64,000 nucleotides of DNA from a virus: the IMG/VR virus record IMGVR_UViG_3300036792_000176, positions 23,998 to 87,997 of that record. One strand, 5' to 3'. Positions 46,980 to 57,600 of the stretch are shown one piece after another. A model generated the notes under the pieces. The model had not been told where the DNA came from. It did not search any database and was given only the letters and a program-made list of their open reading frames with translations. How positions within the stretch are numbered: the first letter of the stretch is position 1; each line of letters opens with the position of its first letter. The position numbers were made by a program, and so were the translations under genes.

Positions 46980-47738
46980 TCAGGCGGTTGTCTTGCCTGC
47001 TATCTTGTACGGCGGAGTCCAGTCCGCAGTCTCCGAGCTGACCCGCTTCGACTCGCAAAGCTCGCCGGACGAGTCGGTGCCTACCGCGTAGAGGTTGCCA
47101 GCCTTATCGGTATACACCCCGCACACCTTGATCGGGATGGCCGAGAATGTCATGGCGGGCTTCGGGGCCGGGGCCGGGGCCGGGGTGACCGTCGCCTTCT
47201 TCGACACGTTCTCCGCCCACGGGGTAGAGAACACATTGACATCGTACGTGCCTTCGTCCCCAAACTGCCACCCGACTATCGGGAACGGGCCGCCGCTGTT
47301 CTCCACCATCGCGGTAGCCTGGGCCTGCGTCACGCCCCACTTCGCTACCACGAGGCCGACGCCCGAGGTAACCCCGCCACTCACCAGTGCGTTGCACACC
47401 GGTGTGAGGTTGCTGTAGCTCGCGTAGATGGCCGGTGATCGCTGCCCGGGGCGTACGGCCTTTTCGAAGTTTGCCTTGGCAGCCTGGGCCCATTTGGCGA
47501 GATCCGCCAGGGTAGCCGCGCCAGCCTCATAGTCGAGGTAGTCAGCCGTCTCATCGATATTCGTTAGGACGGGACTCTGGTCGATGCGCAGACAGTTGGG
47601 GTTGGCGTCGAGCTGCGCGGCGGTGGCGATGATGTCAGAGCTGCCGGTTACGTAAAGGGCTCTGATGCGACCGTCGTTTGGCACGAGATGTAGATTGGCG
47701 CTTATGGCGTCGTAACCGACCTGGGTTGCTACTGACAT
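46980..47738 (-). CDS. GH25-like (DUF1906) glycoside hydrolase, endolysin candidate, 252 aa
   Basis: GYDAISANL near residue 8, LRIDQSP near 50, YLDYEAG, PAIYASYSNL and IVGWQFGDEGTYDVNVF match the TIM-barrel pattern of GH25-like/DUF1906 proteins, with acidic residues at strand ends. The C-terminal 75 residues follow an Ala/Pro-rich linker and form a small separate domain, possibly wall-binding. Position next to holin-like membrane proteins supports a lysis role, cleaving host peptidoglycan. It is the last gene of the leftward transcript. Confidence 0.7.
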   Translation of the reverse strand: MSVATQVGYDAISANLHLVPNDGRIRALYVTGSSDIIATAAQLDANPNCLRIDQSPVLTNIDETADYLDYEAGAATLADLAKWAQAAKANFEKAVRPGQRSPAIYASYSNLTPVCNALVSGGVTSGVGLVVAKWGVTQAQATAMVENSGGPFPIVGWQFGDEGTYDVNVFSTPWAENVSKKATVTPAPAPAPKPAMTFSAIPIKVCGVYTDKAGNLYAVGTDSSGELCESKRVSSETADWTPPYKIAGKTTA

Positions 47739-48175
47739 GCTGTCTCCTGAGTTTGCTCGGGCACTGTGTACTGCATTGTTTGTCCAGTCGCCAGTAAGCA
47801 GCGGTACTCTTTGCCAAGAGTAACGAATGCCTCATAGAACTGGTATGAGGAAACCCTTGACGGGTTCGCTCCAGGATTCGGGGGCTTAGGTACCGGTGCC
47901 GATGTGACCAGACTTACAACGCCACATAGCTGGTGATTGGACTGTGCTATGGATGCTGCTATCGCCTCCTGCTCTGCTCTTTGTATTGCGGCCAGAGCCT
48001 GCCTCTGTGCCTTCGCCGTGGTTGCCGCTGACTTTGACACAGCTTGATCAGCACGCCATCCAGACACGAAGTAGTCACCGATGAGGGCCGCGAGGATGGT
48101 GATCACGATGATCATCGATGCAACTATTACTACTGTTCCCCTGGACATCCTCTCTGATATGGACGTCCTATTCAA
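47729..48175 (-). CDS. Membrane protein of the lysis region, 148 aa
   Basis: TTG 48175. One N-terminal membrane segment (GTVVIVASMIIVITILAALIG), then a helical stretch rich in Ala and Gln and a cysteine-bearing C-terminal part (CGVVSLV...YRC). One membrane span with a long outer domain suits a spanin-like or holin-accessory protein. Overlaps the endolysin candidate by ten bases. Confidence 0.65.
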   Translation of the reverse strand: MNRTSISERMSRGTVVIVASMIIVITILAALIGDYFVSGWRADQAVSKSAATTAKAQRQALAAIQRAEQEAIAASIAQSNHQLCGVVSLVTSAPVPKPPNPGANPSRVSSYQFYEAFVTLGKEYRCLLATGQTMQYTVPEQTQETACQ

Positions 48176-48405
48176 GGTCTGGCTCCATTTCGACGATCCT
48201 TGTCATGGTCTTCCAGGATGAGGACACGGCTATCGAGATTGCTGAATTTGGTAGACAGGTCCTTGATGTCTTTGCTGAGCTGAATAGTCGCATTCGTATT
48301 GCTATCTGTACTGCTAATCCAACGGAATATTGCGCGAGCGACTATCACAACCGCAGTACAGAACGCAACAACTCCGCCCAAGCTGCCAAGTACGGCAAAT
48401 ATCAC
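48172..48405 (-). CDS. Holin-like protein, 77 aa
   Basis: GTG 48405 with GGGAGAAGGGG upstream; the frame is open further but without a ribosome site. A single strong membrane segment (residues 4-28) is followed by a polar helix that can form a coiled coil (LSKDIKDLSTKFSNLDSRVLILEDH) and a basic end. Size, topology and position beside the endolysin candidate fit a holin or holin-associated protein. Confidence 0.65.
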   Translation of the reverse strand: MIFAVLGSLGGVVAFCTAVVIVARAIFRWISSTDSNTNATIQLSKDIKDLSTKFSNLDSRVLILEDHDKDRRNGARP

Positions 48406-48442
48406 TTCCCCTTCTCCCTGCTCGGTTAATCTGCGGATATTG

Positions 48443-48736
48443 TCACTGTCCAGCCCAGTACTGCGATAGCTCCTGGTTGAAGTCGAAGTCGGTAGGCTGT
48501 GATGCACTACCGAAGTACACTTGTGCTACAGTGTTGAGGTAGCTTATGGCAGCCAGAGCGGTGGTCGCGTCCTCGGCGCTATACCCGATCGCCTCCAGCG
48601 ATGCTTGTCCACCACCTTGCCCATTGATCTGAATCGACAGATTGATGCACTTCTGCATGATATTGCGCATTGATACCGAGAGGTCGGTTATCGAGCTGTT
48701 GATTGTCGCCGTACTTGCCTGTGATCCTACGGTCAC
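48443..48736 (-). CDS. Small structural-type protein, 97 aa
   Basis: GTG or ATG start at 48736 overlapping the large tail gene by four bases. Helical product (SSITDLSVSMRNIMQKCINLSIQINGQG...AAISYLNTVAQVYFG) of a type repeatedly found behind actinophage tail genes. Likely a minor virion or tail-tip component; exact role unknown. Confidence 0.7.
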   Translation of the reverse strand: MTVGSQASTATINSSITDLSVSMRNIMQKCINLSIQINGQGGGQASLEAIGYSAEDATTALAAISYLNTVAQVYFGSASQPTDFDFNQELSQYWAGQ

Positions 48737-51700
48737 GGACCTGTCCTTTCGAGGGATGAGAAGACCCCGGTTATAGACGGGCTTCCTGCTGTATTGCCCC
48801 AGCCAGCCTGAAGGGTTATATTGGATGCAGTTGTCGTGTCTATGCTGACAGGAGAGTTACCGCCTATGAAAGCGCTAGAGGCATTCGGACTATTGGAAGA
48901 TACCGGTAGCTGAGTGGTTCCGGTGAGTGGTGATCCACAGTACACGCCCATCTGTACCTTGCCAGATACAGAGCATGTTCCCGATGACCCTGTCGTCTTT
49001 ATAGCAATAGTGAATTCTGCGCTCCATTCGAATTGATCACTATTGGCCATGAATGTGGCGCCAATATTAATGGCTGCTGCCTGGCCCGTAATCCCATTGA
49101 TGCAGAACGAAAGCACGCTGGATACGGATCCCGTAGAGCCAAATCCGTTAGCCCGGAGTGTGTATGTCGTATTGATCTGGCCATCGAATGCAGAGTACGG
49201 CCATGCGATGGATACCGCAGACATCGTGCTCCCGGTCACGACCTTGGTCGTGGTATCATTCTGTCGTACCGGGAGGGAGCCTACGAATCCGCTCGGAAGG
49301 ATAGCCGCAGGAGTTCCGGATGTGTTCGCGTACAGCGAAGACATACCGGCCGCCGGTACCGGCGGCGTGCCGCTCGCGGTGAGGGTGAGTAGCCCTGCCA
49401 GAACCCCGAGAGGATAATTGTTGGAGTAGGGGTCGGTTCCCGCGACGGCGGATATCGCGGCAATTAGCTGCCGTCTGACAGCAGTGACGATTATCTTACC
49501 ATTGTTTCCGGTTCCACCGGTGCCCGTTGCAGAGCCAGTACCGCCGCCACCGCCGCCAGGAGGGTTACCGTTACTACCATTGCCTGTACCGTAGGCGCTA
49601 CCAGCACCACCTGCAGCTCCTCCGGCAGGAGCGGGCCCTCCTGCTCCGCCCGCATTGGATGTTGTGCTAGCTCCATCATTACCGGATGATGCAGGGCCAG
49701 CGCTAGATCCGCCACCACCGCCACCTCCTCCGAGCGAACCGTGGGTGGAGCTGGCACCGCCATTGCCGCCTGGATAGTGGATCGTATTGTTCGATCCGTT
49801 GCCACCCCAGCCCGGGCCATACGTCTGGTACGGCACAGATGGCGCACCATTTGCCAGAACGGTGGTATTGTCACCCGCGAATGCTGTGTTCTGTCCTGCG
49901 GTGCTAGCATTAGGCGCAGTAGCGCCAGCGCCCCCAGCGCCCACGGTATACGAGTAGCTATTCCCCGGGGTAACCGCGAGCTGCGGCTCTTCCGCATACT
50001 CACCACCACCGCCGCCAGACGTCTCGTGAGCGCCGCCACCTGCAGCGCCGGACCAGCACTGAACACGGGCGAATTGCGTGCCTGATGGGCACAGCCAGAC
50101 GCTAGACCCTCCGTTGTATGTGGTGGTTATGTTCGTCTGGGCGTACACCAGGATCGCGCCGTCTGATATGTCGTCTATGACGAACGATGACGATTCTACC
50201 GTGCAGCCGTTGAGGGTACTGGCCGTTAGTGAAGTGGTGCCAATTGACGCTGCCGTAATAGACTGGCCATTGATCGCACCAGCAGCTATCAGTGCCGCGG
50301 TGATCGAGTTGGCCACGAGCAGGTCGGTCGTTATCGTCCCAGAGCCAAGGACCTGGAATCCTGCCCATACTATTGGGATCCAGTTATTCCCGTCCCAGTT
50401 GTTTAGCTGGTAGTAGTTTGCACTGTCAATCCATATGTTGCCGACTGCCGGGTTGCCAGGAGGACTAGCGGCTACCGTGACAACCGTTGTGCCGATATTG
50501 TATGTAACAGAGCTGCTGACGGATGAAGCTGTTACGGAGGCAGGGCCGATCTGCGCACCGGTTAGCGCTGCCGCCCCAGACTGACCGCCGGTAACCGCCG
50601 TACCGGTACTCTGGCCACCCACGGTAGTACCGGGATTGAATCCTGACTGGTATGGTGCCTCGGGTACCGTATTGAAGCTGAATGTCCAACTGAAGTTGTT
50701 TATGGTTTCGGTGTAACCCCAGGCTAGACTATTTGCCTGTGAACCTACCAGCCATGCCGGAGGGTTAGATATGGCTAGATAGTCGCCGATCCTCATGGAC
50801 GGTACCGCAGAGAAGATGCTCTGTGCTTCTGCCGTGGCTAGGTTTACGCTGACAGACGGTATCCTCAGAGCGCTAGCTACGCCTGGGAACAGCACCCTCT
50901 GGGCGACAGTAGAGACATCAGAGTCATTCTTGAGAACAACGCTTACCGGATTTCCTGGGTAGTCCCCGACACCATTTGGCGGCGCAAGGATAGATCGGAC
51001 CCCAGTAACCAGCTGCAACTTGTACGTGTACCCGTCGTAGTTCTGTACCGTTACATCATTGTTTATATACTGGTCATCGTAAGACGGCACAAGCGGCGCT
51101 GACAGGACGTTCCCGGCATAGTTTATGGTGAGGGCTGCAGACTGATTGATCAGCGAAGAGTATGTGCGATATCCAAGACCAAGCTGGTCGCGGGTCTCGT
51201 ACAGAATACCCTGGTCTGTGCTCTCTATCGTCTGTAGTACTGCCGCGAGCGTCCCGTCGTACTGCGGACCCATCGCTAGAGAGGTGGTACCTATCACCTC
51301 GTATGCTATGCCCATCTCTGTGCATATGCGCTCGAAGCGGGCTATCGCAGTCTCTCCGCTGTTACCGCCCAGGGCCATAGCGGCAGCGGTTATGCTCGGT
51401 ATGTTGTAGTGTACGCTGAGCTGGCCGCCAGCAGTATTCGTAAGGACGCCTGCGCGGCTAACGAGAATCGCGGTAACCGCGCCTATGCTTCCGGTTGTCG
51501 ATGCCGTTATAGACTCTATTACCGATGTTCCGCCGGGAGCAATAGTTCTCAGGGCAGCATTTACCGTAGAACCGGATGGCGTTAGCTCAACAGATAGTAG
51601 AACCGGCACACCCTGGTAATTATTGGTACCGGTCGAGATGAACAGGGAACCGCCGGAAGAGTTCAGACCCTGTAGTTCAAGATCACCGTTAGGTTTGAGA

Positions 51701-54180
51701 TAAACGTCGATCGATGCTACGGTACCGGCAGTCTCTATGTGGAGAAGATTCCAGTCAGATCCGCCCTGAGTGCTGTCCCCACCCTTCGGAACAGCCAGCG
51801 CAAACCTGATGCAGTTATCGGTAGGCGTACCGCCGCCATAGAATCCCGAGAATGTGAATGCAGCCAGGTTGAACTGCGTTATTGCATCCGACCCAGGGAA
51901 GTCAGTTCCGTCGGCCGCGAGGGATGGCGTGCCCGTCCATGTTCCTGCGGTACCGCTACCTGCGCTGCCCATCCACTGCGGAAATACCGTGGCTCCAGAA
52001 CCATCTTCCATCGGATAGTACACGACGGGCTGGCTAGCACCGGTAAGCATTGTCATGTAGCGGTAGTAGGCGCTACCGATATTCGTCTGCGAACGAGACA
52101 GGCGACGCCATATGCCTGATACGGTTATCGAGGAGTAGACGTCGTTGCCGCTCTGGTCAGATGTAGGCGGCCACTCGCTTACCTCGCCGTAGAATCTGTA
52201 TCCGGCGTACGAGACGCTGCTGAGCGACTCCCCGTAGACGTATATCCTGAATGGGGTGTTCAGCTGGATATACGGGTAATAGGGTCCTGATGCATTCTCA
52301 GGAGAGAATCTTCCGTCTCGGTTGTTGAGGGTAAGCGTCAGCTGGCCAGGCTGAATTTGGCTGCTTTCATTCGGCCGACCCATGTCTGTTATCTGTATAT
52401 CGTTGCGCTGATAAACATAGGCGGATATGTCCACCCATGTACCGTTGATGTATATCTGTACGACTATCCCGAGAACATTAGTCGGGAAAGGCTTAGGAGC
52501 TCCTGTGGAAGTTACGCTACCAGAGCCACCAGACACACCGACCCGTGCGCCCACGCCAGACACGAAAGCGCCCTGATTCGCGGAAACGGATCCTACGCCG
52601 CCCGCCGTGCTTACGGATGCCCCGACACCCGAGACATTCTTGTTCTGCGTTATGGTGACGGATCCTGCGCCGCCAGCTATACCAACCGATGCGCCAGTTC
52701 CGCTAATGTTTACGTTGCCGCTGTTGGTGGCAGTTACAGAACCGATACCGCCAGCTATACCTACCGACGCTCCGACACCGGTTACGTTAACTGAACTCGT
52801 TGTGGTTACGGATCCGACGCCACCTGCAGCGGTTCTGGCGGCACCAACACCCGTTACATTTACCGTCTTCGTTGCGGTAACGCTACCTACGCCACCGGCA
52901 ATTCCTTCAGACGCACCTACGCCAGTGACATTTATGCTCGTGGTCGGTGGCGTGTTAACGTATGCTACGTAAGATGTGCCAGTTGGATCACTTCCGCCTC
53001 CGTAGTCGCCACCGTATGCATACCCGTACATATTGTTGACGGGCTGCACGTATGTCGACGACCACAGATTCGTCCATGTTGAGCCGTCAGGAGATGCATC
53101 CCAGTATATAGTTCCGGCGGACTCTCGGATTCGCCACCATGCGTGGTTTGTGGCATTGTACGCCATGCTGCCAACGGTGACGCTAGAGAAGTTCTGCGTC
53201 AGCTGTGCGTATAGCGTACCACCGCCATAGTACATCTCCGGACCATTGCTCTTGTCCTGTGTAGGCTGGAGACCAGTCTGTGCAGAAGGAGCTATGTACG
53301 GAAACATCTCTGCGTAGAATGAAGACCCGACTAGCGAAAATACGCCAGTGCTCTGGATCCACGAGTCGTATGCCGTGTCAGCCTGTATGCTGCAGCGTCC
53401 GCCAGAGACCGCTACGGTGCCGCCAGAGTTGCCCCATACAGTTGACAGGTCATTCGTAGAGAAGTTGTCTACGAGCGTGGACATAGCCGGAGCGGCCTGG
53501 GCTACCACGAACGTTAGGCCAGCGCCATATGCGGTAGTGTTAGTCGAGAAGTTGCCGCTATCGACTAGGTTGGCATTGTTGGCAGGATTGGCCTTGTAGT
53601 TGATCTGGGCGTGAACGTTACTGGCCCCGGACACCGGGTATAGCTGGGCGGACGTGTACCCGGATCCAGACTCAGTCCAGGTTACGGTAGCCGAAGTCGC
53701 TTCCTGCACCATGCAGGAAATAGCGAATCCACCAGTGAATGGATAGTATGTTGTTGACTGGGAGAAGACTACGGTAGCGGTACCGGTGCCAGAGCCAGAG
53801 CTGCTGTACGTTCCGTATGTGTACAGAGGATTGACATTAGCGTTGCTCAGCTCGAATATGGTACAGTCAACCGCGAAGGTCGTGCCCATAGAGAATGTGA
53901 AGGTAGGGGCTGCGTCCCCTCCCGCAGCTACCTTGTAGAATGCCTGGACGATAGCCTGGGAGCTACCTGCCCCAGTTGTGTTCTTGACCGGACCGACGAG
54001 AGGGGACCAACCGGTAGCAGTTGTGAATGAGTTGGCCGCGGCTGTGCTGCATCCGCCATCAAGGACGGCTACCAGAACATTGCCTGCAGTTGGTGACTGT
54101 CCGTACACACCGAGGATAGATGTGCCGGACGTTACCCGTGTGGCCTTACCTATGCTGCCAACTAGAGCAACATTAGTCAC
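48733..54180 (-). CDS. Large minor tail protein / tail fibre, 1815 aa
   Basis: The longest gene in the window. The N-terminal 400 residues contain beta-sandwich, lectin-like segments. Around residues 414-560 lie six tandem repeats of about 22 residues (GVGAS..AGG.GSVTAT...NV). A part typical of actinophage tail-tip proteins follows (DISAYVYQRNDIQITDMGRPNE...LTLNNRDGRFSP), then another carbohydrate-module-like segment. Near residues 1370-1560 there is a Gly-rich collagen-like stretch, and a beta-rich C-terminus. Likely host-binding tail-tip or fibre protein. Leftward, directly downstream of the 54220 gene. Confidence 0.85.
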   Translation of the reverse strand: MTNVALVGSIGKATRVTSGTSILGVYGQSPTAGNVLVAVLDGGCSTAAANSFTTATGWSPLVGPVKNTTGAGSSQAIVQAFYKVAAGGDAAPTFTFSMGTTFAVDCTIFELSNANVNPLYTYGTYSSSGSGTGTATVVFSQSTTYYPFTGGFAISCMVQEATSATVTWTESGSGYTSAQLYPVSGASNVHAQINYKANPANNANLVDSGNFSTNTTAYGAGLTFVVAQAAPAMSTLVDNFSTNDLSTVWGNSGGTVAVSGGRCSIQADTAYDSWIQSTGVFSLVGSSFYAEMFPYIAPSAQTGLQPTQDKSNGPEMYYGGGTLYAQLTQNFSSVTVGSMAYNATNHAWWRIRESAGTIYWDASPDGSTWTNLWSSTYVQPVNNMYGYAYGGDYGGGSDPTGTSYVAYVNTPPTTSINVTGVGASEGIAGGVGSVTATKTVNVTGVGAARTAAGGVGSVTTTSSVNVTGVGASVGIAGGIGSVTATNSGNVNISGTGASVGIAGGAGSVTITQNKNVSGVGASVSTAGGVGSVSANQGAFVSGVGARVGVSGGSGSVTSTGAPKPFPTNVLGIVVQIYINGTWVDISAYVYQRNDIQITDMGRPNESSQIQPGQLTLTLNNRDGRFSPENASGPYYPYIQLNTPFRIYVYGESLSSVSYAGYRFYGEVSEWPPTSDQSGNDVYSSITVSGIWRRLSRSQTNIGSAYYRYMTMLTGASQPVVYYPMEDGSGATVFPQWMGSAGSGTAGTWTGTPSLAADGTDFPGSDAITQFNLAAFTFSGFYGGGTPTDNCIRFALAVPKGGDSTQGGSDWNLLHIETAGTVASIDVYLKPNGDLELQGLNSSGGSLFISTGTNNYQGVPVLLSVELTPSGSTVNAALRTIAPGGTSVIESITASTTGSIGAVTAILVSRAGVLTNTAGGQLSVHYNIPSITAAAMALGGNSGETAIARFERICTEMGIAYEVIGTTSLAMGPQYDGTLAAVLQTIESTDQGILYETRDQLGLGYRTYSSLINQSAALTINYAGNVLSAPLVPSYDDQYINNDVTVQNYDGYTYKLQLVTGVRSILAPPNGVGDYPGNPVSVVLKNDSDVSTVAQRVLFPGVASALRIPSVSVNLATAEAQSIFSAVPSMRIGDYLAISNPPAWLVGSQANSLAWGYTETINNFSWTFSFNTVPEAPYQSGFNPGTTVGGQSTGTAVTGGQSGAAALTGAQIGPASVTASSVSSSVTYNIGTTVVTVAASPPGNPAVGNIWIDSANYYQLNNWDGNNWIPIVWAGFQVLGSGTITTDLLVANSITAALIAAGAINGQSITAASIGTTSLTASTLNGCTVESSSFVIDDISDGAILVYAQTNITTTYNGGSSVWLCPSGTQFARVQCWSGAAGGGAHETSGGGGGEYAEEPQLAVTPGNSYSYTVGAGGAGATAPNASTAGQNTAFAGDNTTVLANGAPSVPYQTYGPGWGGNGSNNTIHYPGGNGGASSTHGSLGGGGGGGGSSAGPASSGNDGASTTSNAGGAGGPAPAGGAAGGAGSAYGTGNGSNGNPPGGGGGGTGSATGTGGTGNNGKIIVTAVRRQLIAAISAVAGTDPYSNNYPLGVLAGLLTLTASGTPPVPAAGMSSLYANTSGTPAAILPSGFVGSLPVRQNDTTTKVVTGSTMSAVSIAWPYSAFDGQINTTYTLRANGFGSTGSVSSVLSFCINGITGQAAAINIGATFMANSDQFEWSAEFTIAIKTTGSSGTCSVSGKVQMGVYCGSPLTGTTQLPVSSNSPNASSAFIGGNSPVSIDTTTASNITLQAGWGNTAGSPSITGVFSSLERTGP
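52480..52940 (-). repeat. Six tandem coding repeats in the tail protein
   Basis: About 66-base units encode GVGA-S/A-xx-AGG-x-GSV-T/S-A/T and an NV/NISG joint. Differences at DNA level show the units are old. They make a flexible or beta-helical shaft and could vary in number between relatives. Confidence 0.7.
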
Positions 54181-54219
54181 CTTAACACCTCCGTCATGAC
54201 AATTAGATCAAGCGAAGGA

Positions 54220-54681
54220 TTAGCTGCAAGTGAATGTAGCGAGGCCGAGCGACGGGTCTATGGTGTACTCCCAGGTACCGCTCACGCTAGTCTGCGTTCC
54301 GCCAAAGTCGATGATCGCTATGACCGGGGTGGCAGCGTCAGATCCGGCACCTATGGACGAGTCGAATATGAATGCTGATGCCGCTGCGATGCTTACGGAT
54401 GTACCGTATACGATCGGGCTTGTACACGTCCACTTTATAGTATTCGTAGAAATAGTCAGGGCGAGGCTGGCCAGAGTCACGCGAGCGTACCCGCCGCCGG
54501 TGACCTCGGTGTATGCACCAGTAACCGAAGAAACATACTGGTAGGCTTGCTGAGTGGCACCCCACGTAGCAGCGGAAGCTGTGCACAATCCCATCTTGAT
54601 TGTGTCAGCGTCCATGTCAACGGTTTTGCCCGTGAGGAGCAGCTTCTGGTAAGCGGGGTAGAGGTGGGATGTTACGGCCAT
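54220..54681 (-). CDS. Minor structural protein, 153 aa
   Basis: ATG 54681 with AAGGAGCC upstream. Beta-rich (YQKLLLTGKTVDMDADTIKMGLCTAS...GGYARVTLASLALTIS), a known actinophage type located between tape measure and tail-tip genes. Probably a tail-tip or decoration component. Confidence 0.75.
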   Translation of the reverse strand: MAVTSHLYPAYQKLLLTGKTVDMDADTIKMGLCTASAATWGATQQAYQYVSSVTGAYTEVTGGGYARVTLASLALTISTNTIKWTCTSPIVYGTSVSIAAASAFIFDSSIGAGSDAATPVIAIIDFGGTQTSVSGTWEYTIDPSLGLATFTCS

Positions 54682-54690
54682 GATGGCTCC

Positions 54691-57600
54691 TTACTTGTTT
54701 CTTCCGAATGCTGCCTGGACATTTCCGCCACCCTTGACCCGTACATTATTGCGTATCCACTCGAGCATGAACTGGTCAAATGTCTGGTTACCACTAGAGC
54801 CAATCTCGAAGACAATGGGAACGGAATCATTGGGCCCTATAACCCGCTCTGGCTTGCCTGTCCCGTTGTAGGCCATCGTTAGACCAGGCTTTAGCCAGCC
54901 ACCATTGTCGTACCAGTTGTACTGCTGTTCGTGGGCAGCCGCTCCTATAGGACCGCCGTAGCTGGACGCCATGTAGTCCCACATCCACATGATCTGCGTA
55001 CGCGGGTCGCTAGAGCCACCGGCCCAAGAAGGCCATGCGGCCTTTGGCATCTTGTTGTACGGCAGCGCCTGCGCTATTCCGTACGCACCCGAGGTCGGGT
55101 TGTCCGCGTACTGGTTCCACCCGGACTCTCGCATGGCCACGTAGTTCCATGCGCTCCATATCGAGGGGTCGCTAGTGTACTGCGGGTATATCATCTTGGC
55201 TAGAAGGGCGTTCGCAGAAGGTGACCCGCCGCCGGTTGCTCCGGTAGCGCTACCCGGCCCAGCGGTGCCTGCGTTAACGGCATTCTGCAGAACTTGCTTC
55301 CAGTAATCAACGCTCTGGTGGCCGAATCCTAGAACGGTCTTCTCAGCCCAGTTCTGCGATATGGCAGATGCCCAGTTCTCGGGTCCAGCTAGATTTATCG
55401 GGCCGCCGCTAGCGTACTTTCCGTGGTTGATAGCATCAAGGAATCCGTATCCGTACTTCTTGACAGCGTCGGCTTGTATCATGTATTCGCCGTTGCTGGC
55501 CCATATGAGATTCTTGTCTTCCTTCGGACCGCCCGCACCCCAGATCGGACCGCCACCAGCCTTGAAGTCGATCATGTCGCTGATCTTCTGGTCGGCCGCA
55601 GTACCGCTAGCTGTGATCACGCCGCTACCGGCTACGGCTAGCCTGACGCTTACCGTGGTGCCATGTAGCGCATTTATAGCCGCCTGAAGTTTAGGTAGCG
55701 AATGCTGCCAGAGATAGTCAGTCTGGCTCTTCGTGAGACCAAGGGAGTCTTCGGCGAACGCATAAAACTCACCCTTGGCCAGAGTTACATTTCCGGTAAG
55801 GTGATAGAGGGAGTTGGCAAGGTTGTACGCGCTACCTTGATCCTTCTCAATATTGCTCTTGTTATTCAGGACTGCGGTAGCAAACTGATCGAATACCTTC
55901 TGTCCACCGGTGGCCTGGAATATAGCCGCCGCCATTGCATTATTCAGTGTCGTGCCAAGAGCTGTCGATAGGTTCTGTACGTCTTTGATTAGGTTTGCAG
56001 AGTCGTCTGTCAATTGGGTCGTTATGTTGTCAAGATTCTGCATCGGGTCTTTAGTCTTCCCGACCCACTGTGTCAGGGCCTTGAAACTATCCACGCCCTG
56101 GTATCCCGCTTGCTGCGCAAGACCGTACAGGATATCGGTGAGTGCCTTGCTACCCTTGGCGGCAGGCAGGAGCATCTGCACCATATCCTTGCCGGCCTGG
56201 GTGAGCATATCGGTGCCCTTCTGTCCCAGTCCAGCCGCACCAGCAAGGGTGTACAGATTGTTGTACTCTGTCTGTGCAGCTTGGGCTGCAGATACTATGG
56301 ATCCTCTTAGCGCAATATTGCTCTGCCAGAGCCCTGTGGCGTTGCCCTTAGCAGCCTTGCTGTCTACCGATACTGTCTGCAGTGCCTGCGAGAACGCTAC
56401 AAATCCAGACTCTCCTGACGTTAGCGTTCCGAAGAATGCACTCCATCCTCCGGTGACCCTTGATATGTCAGATGCTGTCTGCAGGCTAGCAAAGTCAATC
56501 GCATTGATGCTGTTTGTGAGAATGCCACCCTGTACACTTATGTTCTTGTACCCGGTTATGAGGTTGTTTACCTTCTGCTTCTGAAGATCGAAGTTATCTC
56601 CGGACTTTACCCCGGCAAGGTCCATGAGAGCCCATGCCTGGGACACAGAGTACCCTTGCTTTACAAGATATCCGGTCTCCTGGAACAAATATGTCTGCGA
56701 CTGAGTGAGATTCTCTATTGCTTTCTTGTAGGTCTGGACATCCTTAGTGGCCTGCCCCATTGCTGCACCGGTTGACAGGTATCCGGGGTCGAAGATGCCC
56801 TTGAATACATCTCCGAGGGCCGCGAGCTGGTGCCCAAGGGATACCGATGTATTGAATGTCATGCCGATGTTGTGCCCAAGGAACTGTACTTCGTTTCCGG
56901 CCTCGTTGAATGCGCTAGACCATCCCTTCCACTGCTGCAGAACATTAGCTGTGCTAACCGTATTGATCTGATTGTTGAGCTGTCCTATCGCGCCGGATAT
57001 TCCAGCTATGGCAGATCCGCCGCTAAGCTGGTTGAGCGCATCATTGATATTCGCTATGTTGGCAACGACAGACCTATCCGCCGCATTCCACGCCTTGACA
57101 AGCTCGTACGTTCCTAGCGCCATCAGGCCTAGTGCAGGATTATGGGCCACCTGGACGATTAGTTCGCCAACTGCCTTTATTGGCCCGCCCATGAGCCCGA
57201 ATCCCCTGCTCATGTTCACGAGAAGGCCACCCAGAACGCTACCCCACACGTACATGGAGTGCATCCCCAGTCCAATCTTGACGATCGGACCGGGAAGCTG
57301 CGAGACAACATCAAGAAGTTTAGCGCCAGCACCAAGTATGTCCAGGAGGAAGTGAGCGGTGCCGGGGTCGTCCTTGACCAAATGGTCTATCGCACCACCA
57401 AGGCTAGCCATTACATGGACCCACTGTCCCAGGAAGCCTATGCTAGCATTCATGAGGCCGTTTATGCCACCCTGCTTGCTCGACCATATGTCAAGCTTTG
57501 CGATCCAGTCATCGAACATGTTGACAACTGTTTTGGCGGCATCGGCATATGCGCCGGTCTTTTGGTTTACCAGGTTGAGCGCTCCGCCGTAAAACTCGAT

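Noticed and set aside
52480-52940. Regular repeats considered as a CRISPR array
   Set aside because: Units are about 66 bases, in frame, without constant repeats and unique spacers; they encode a protein repeat.
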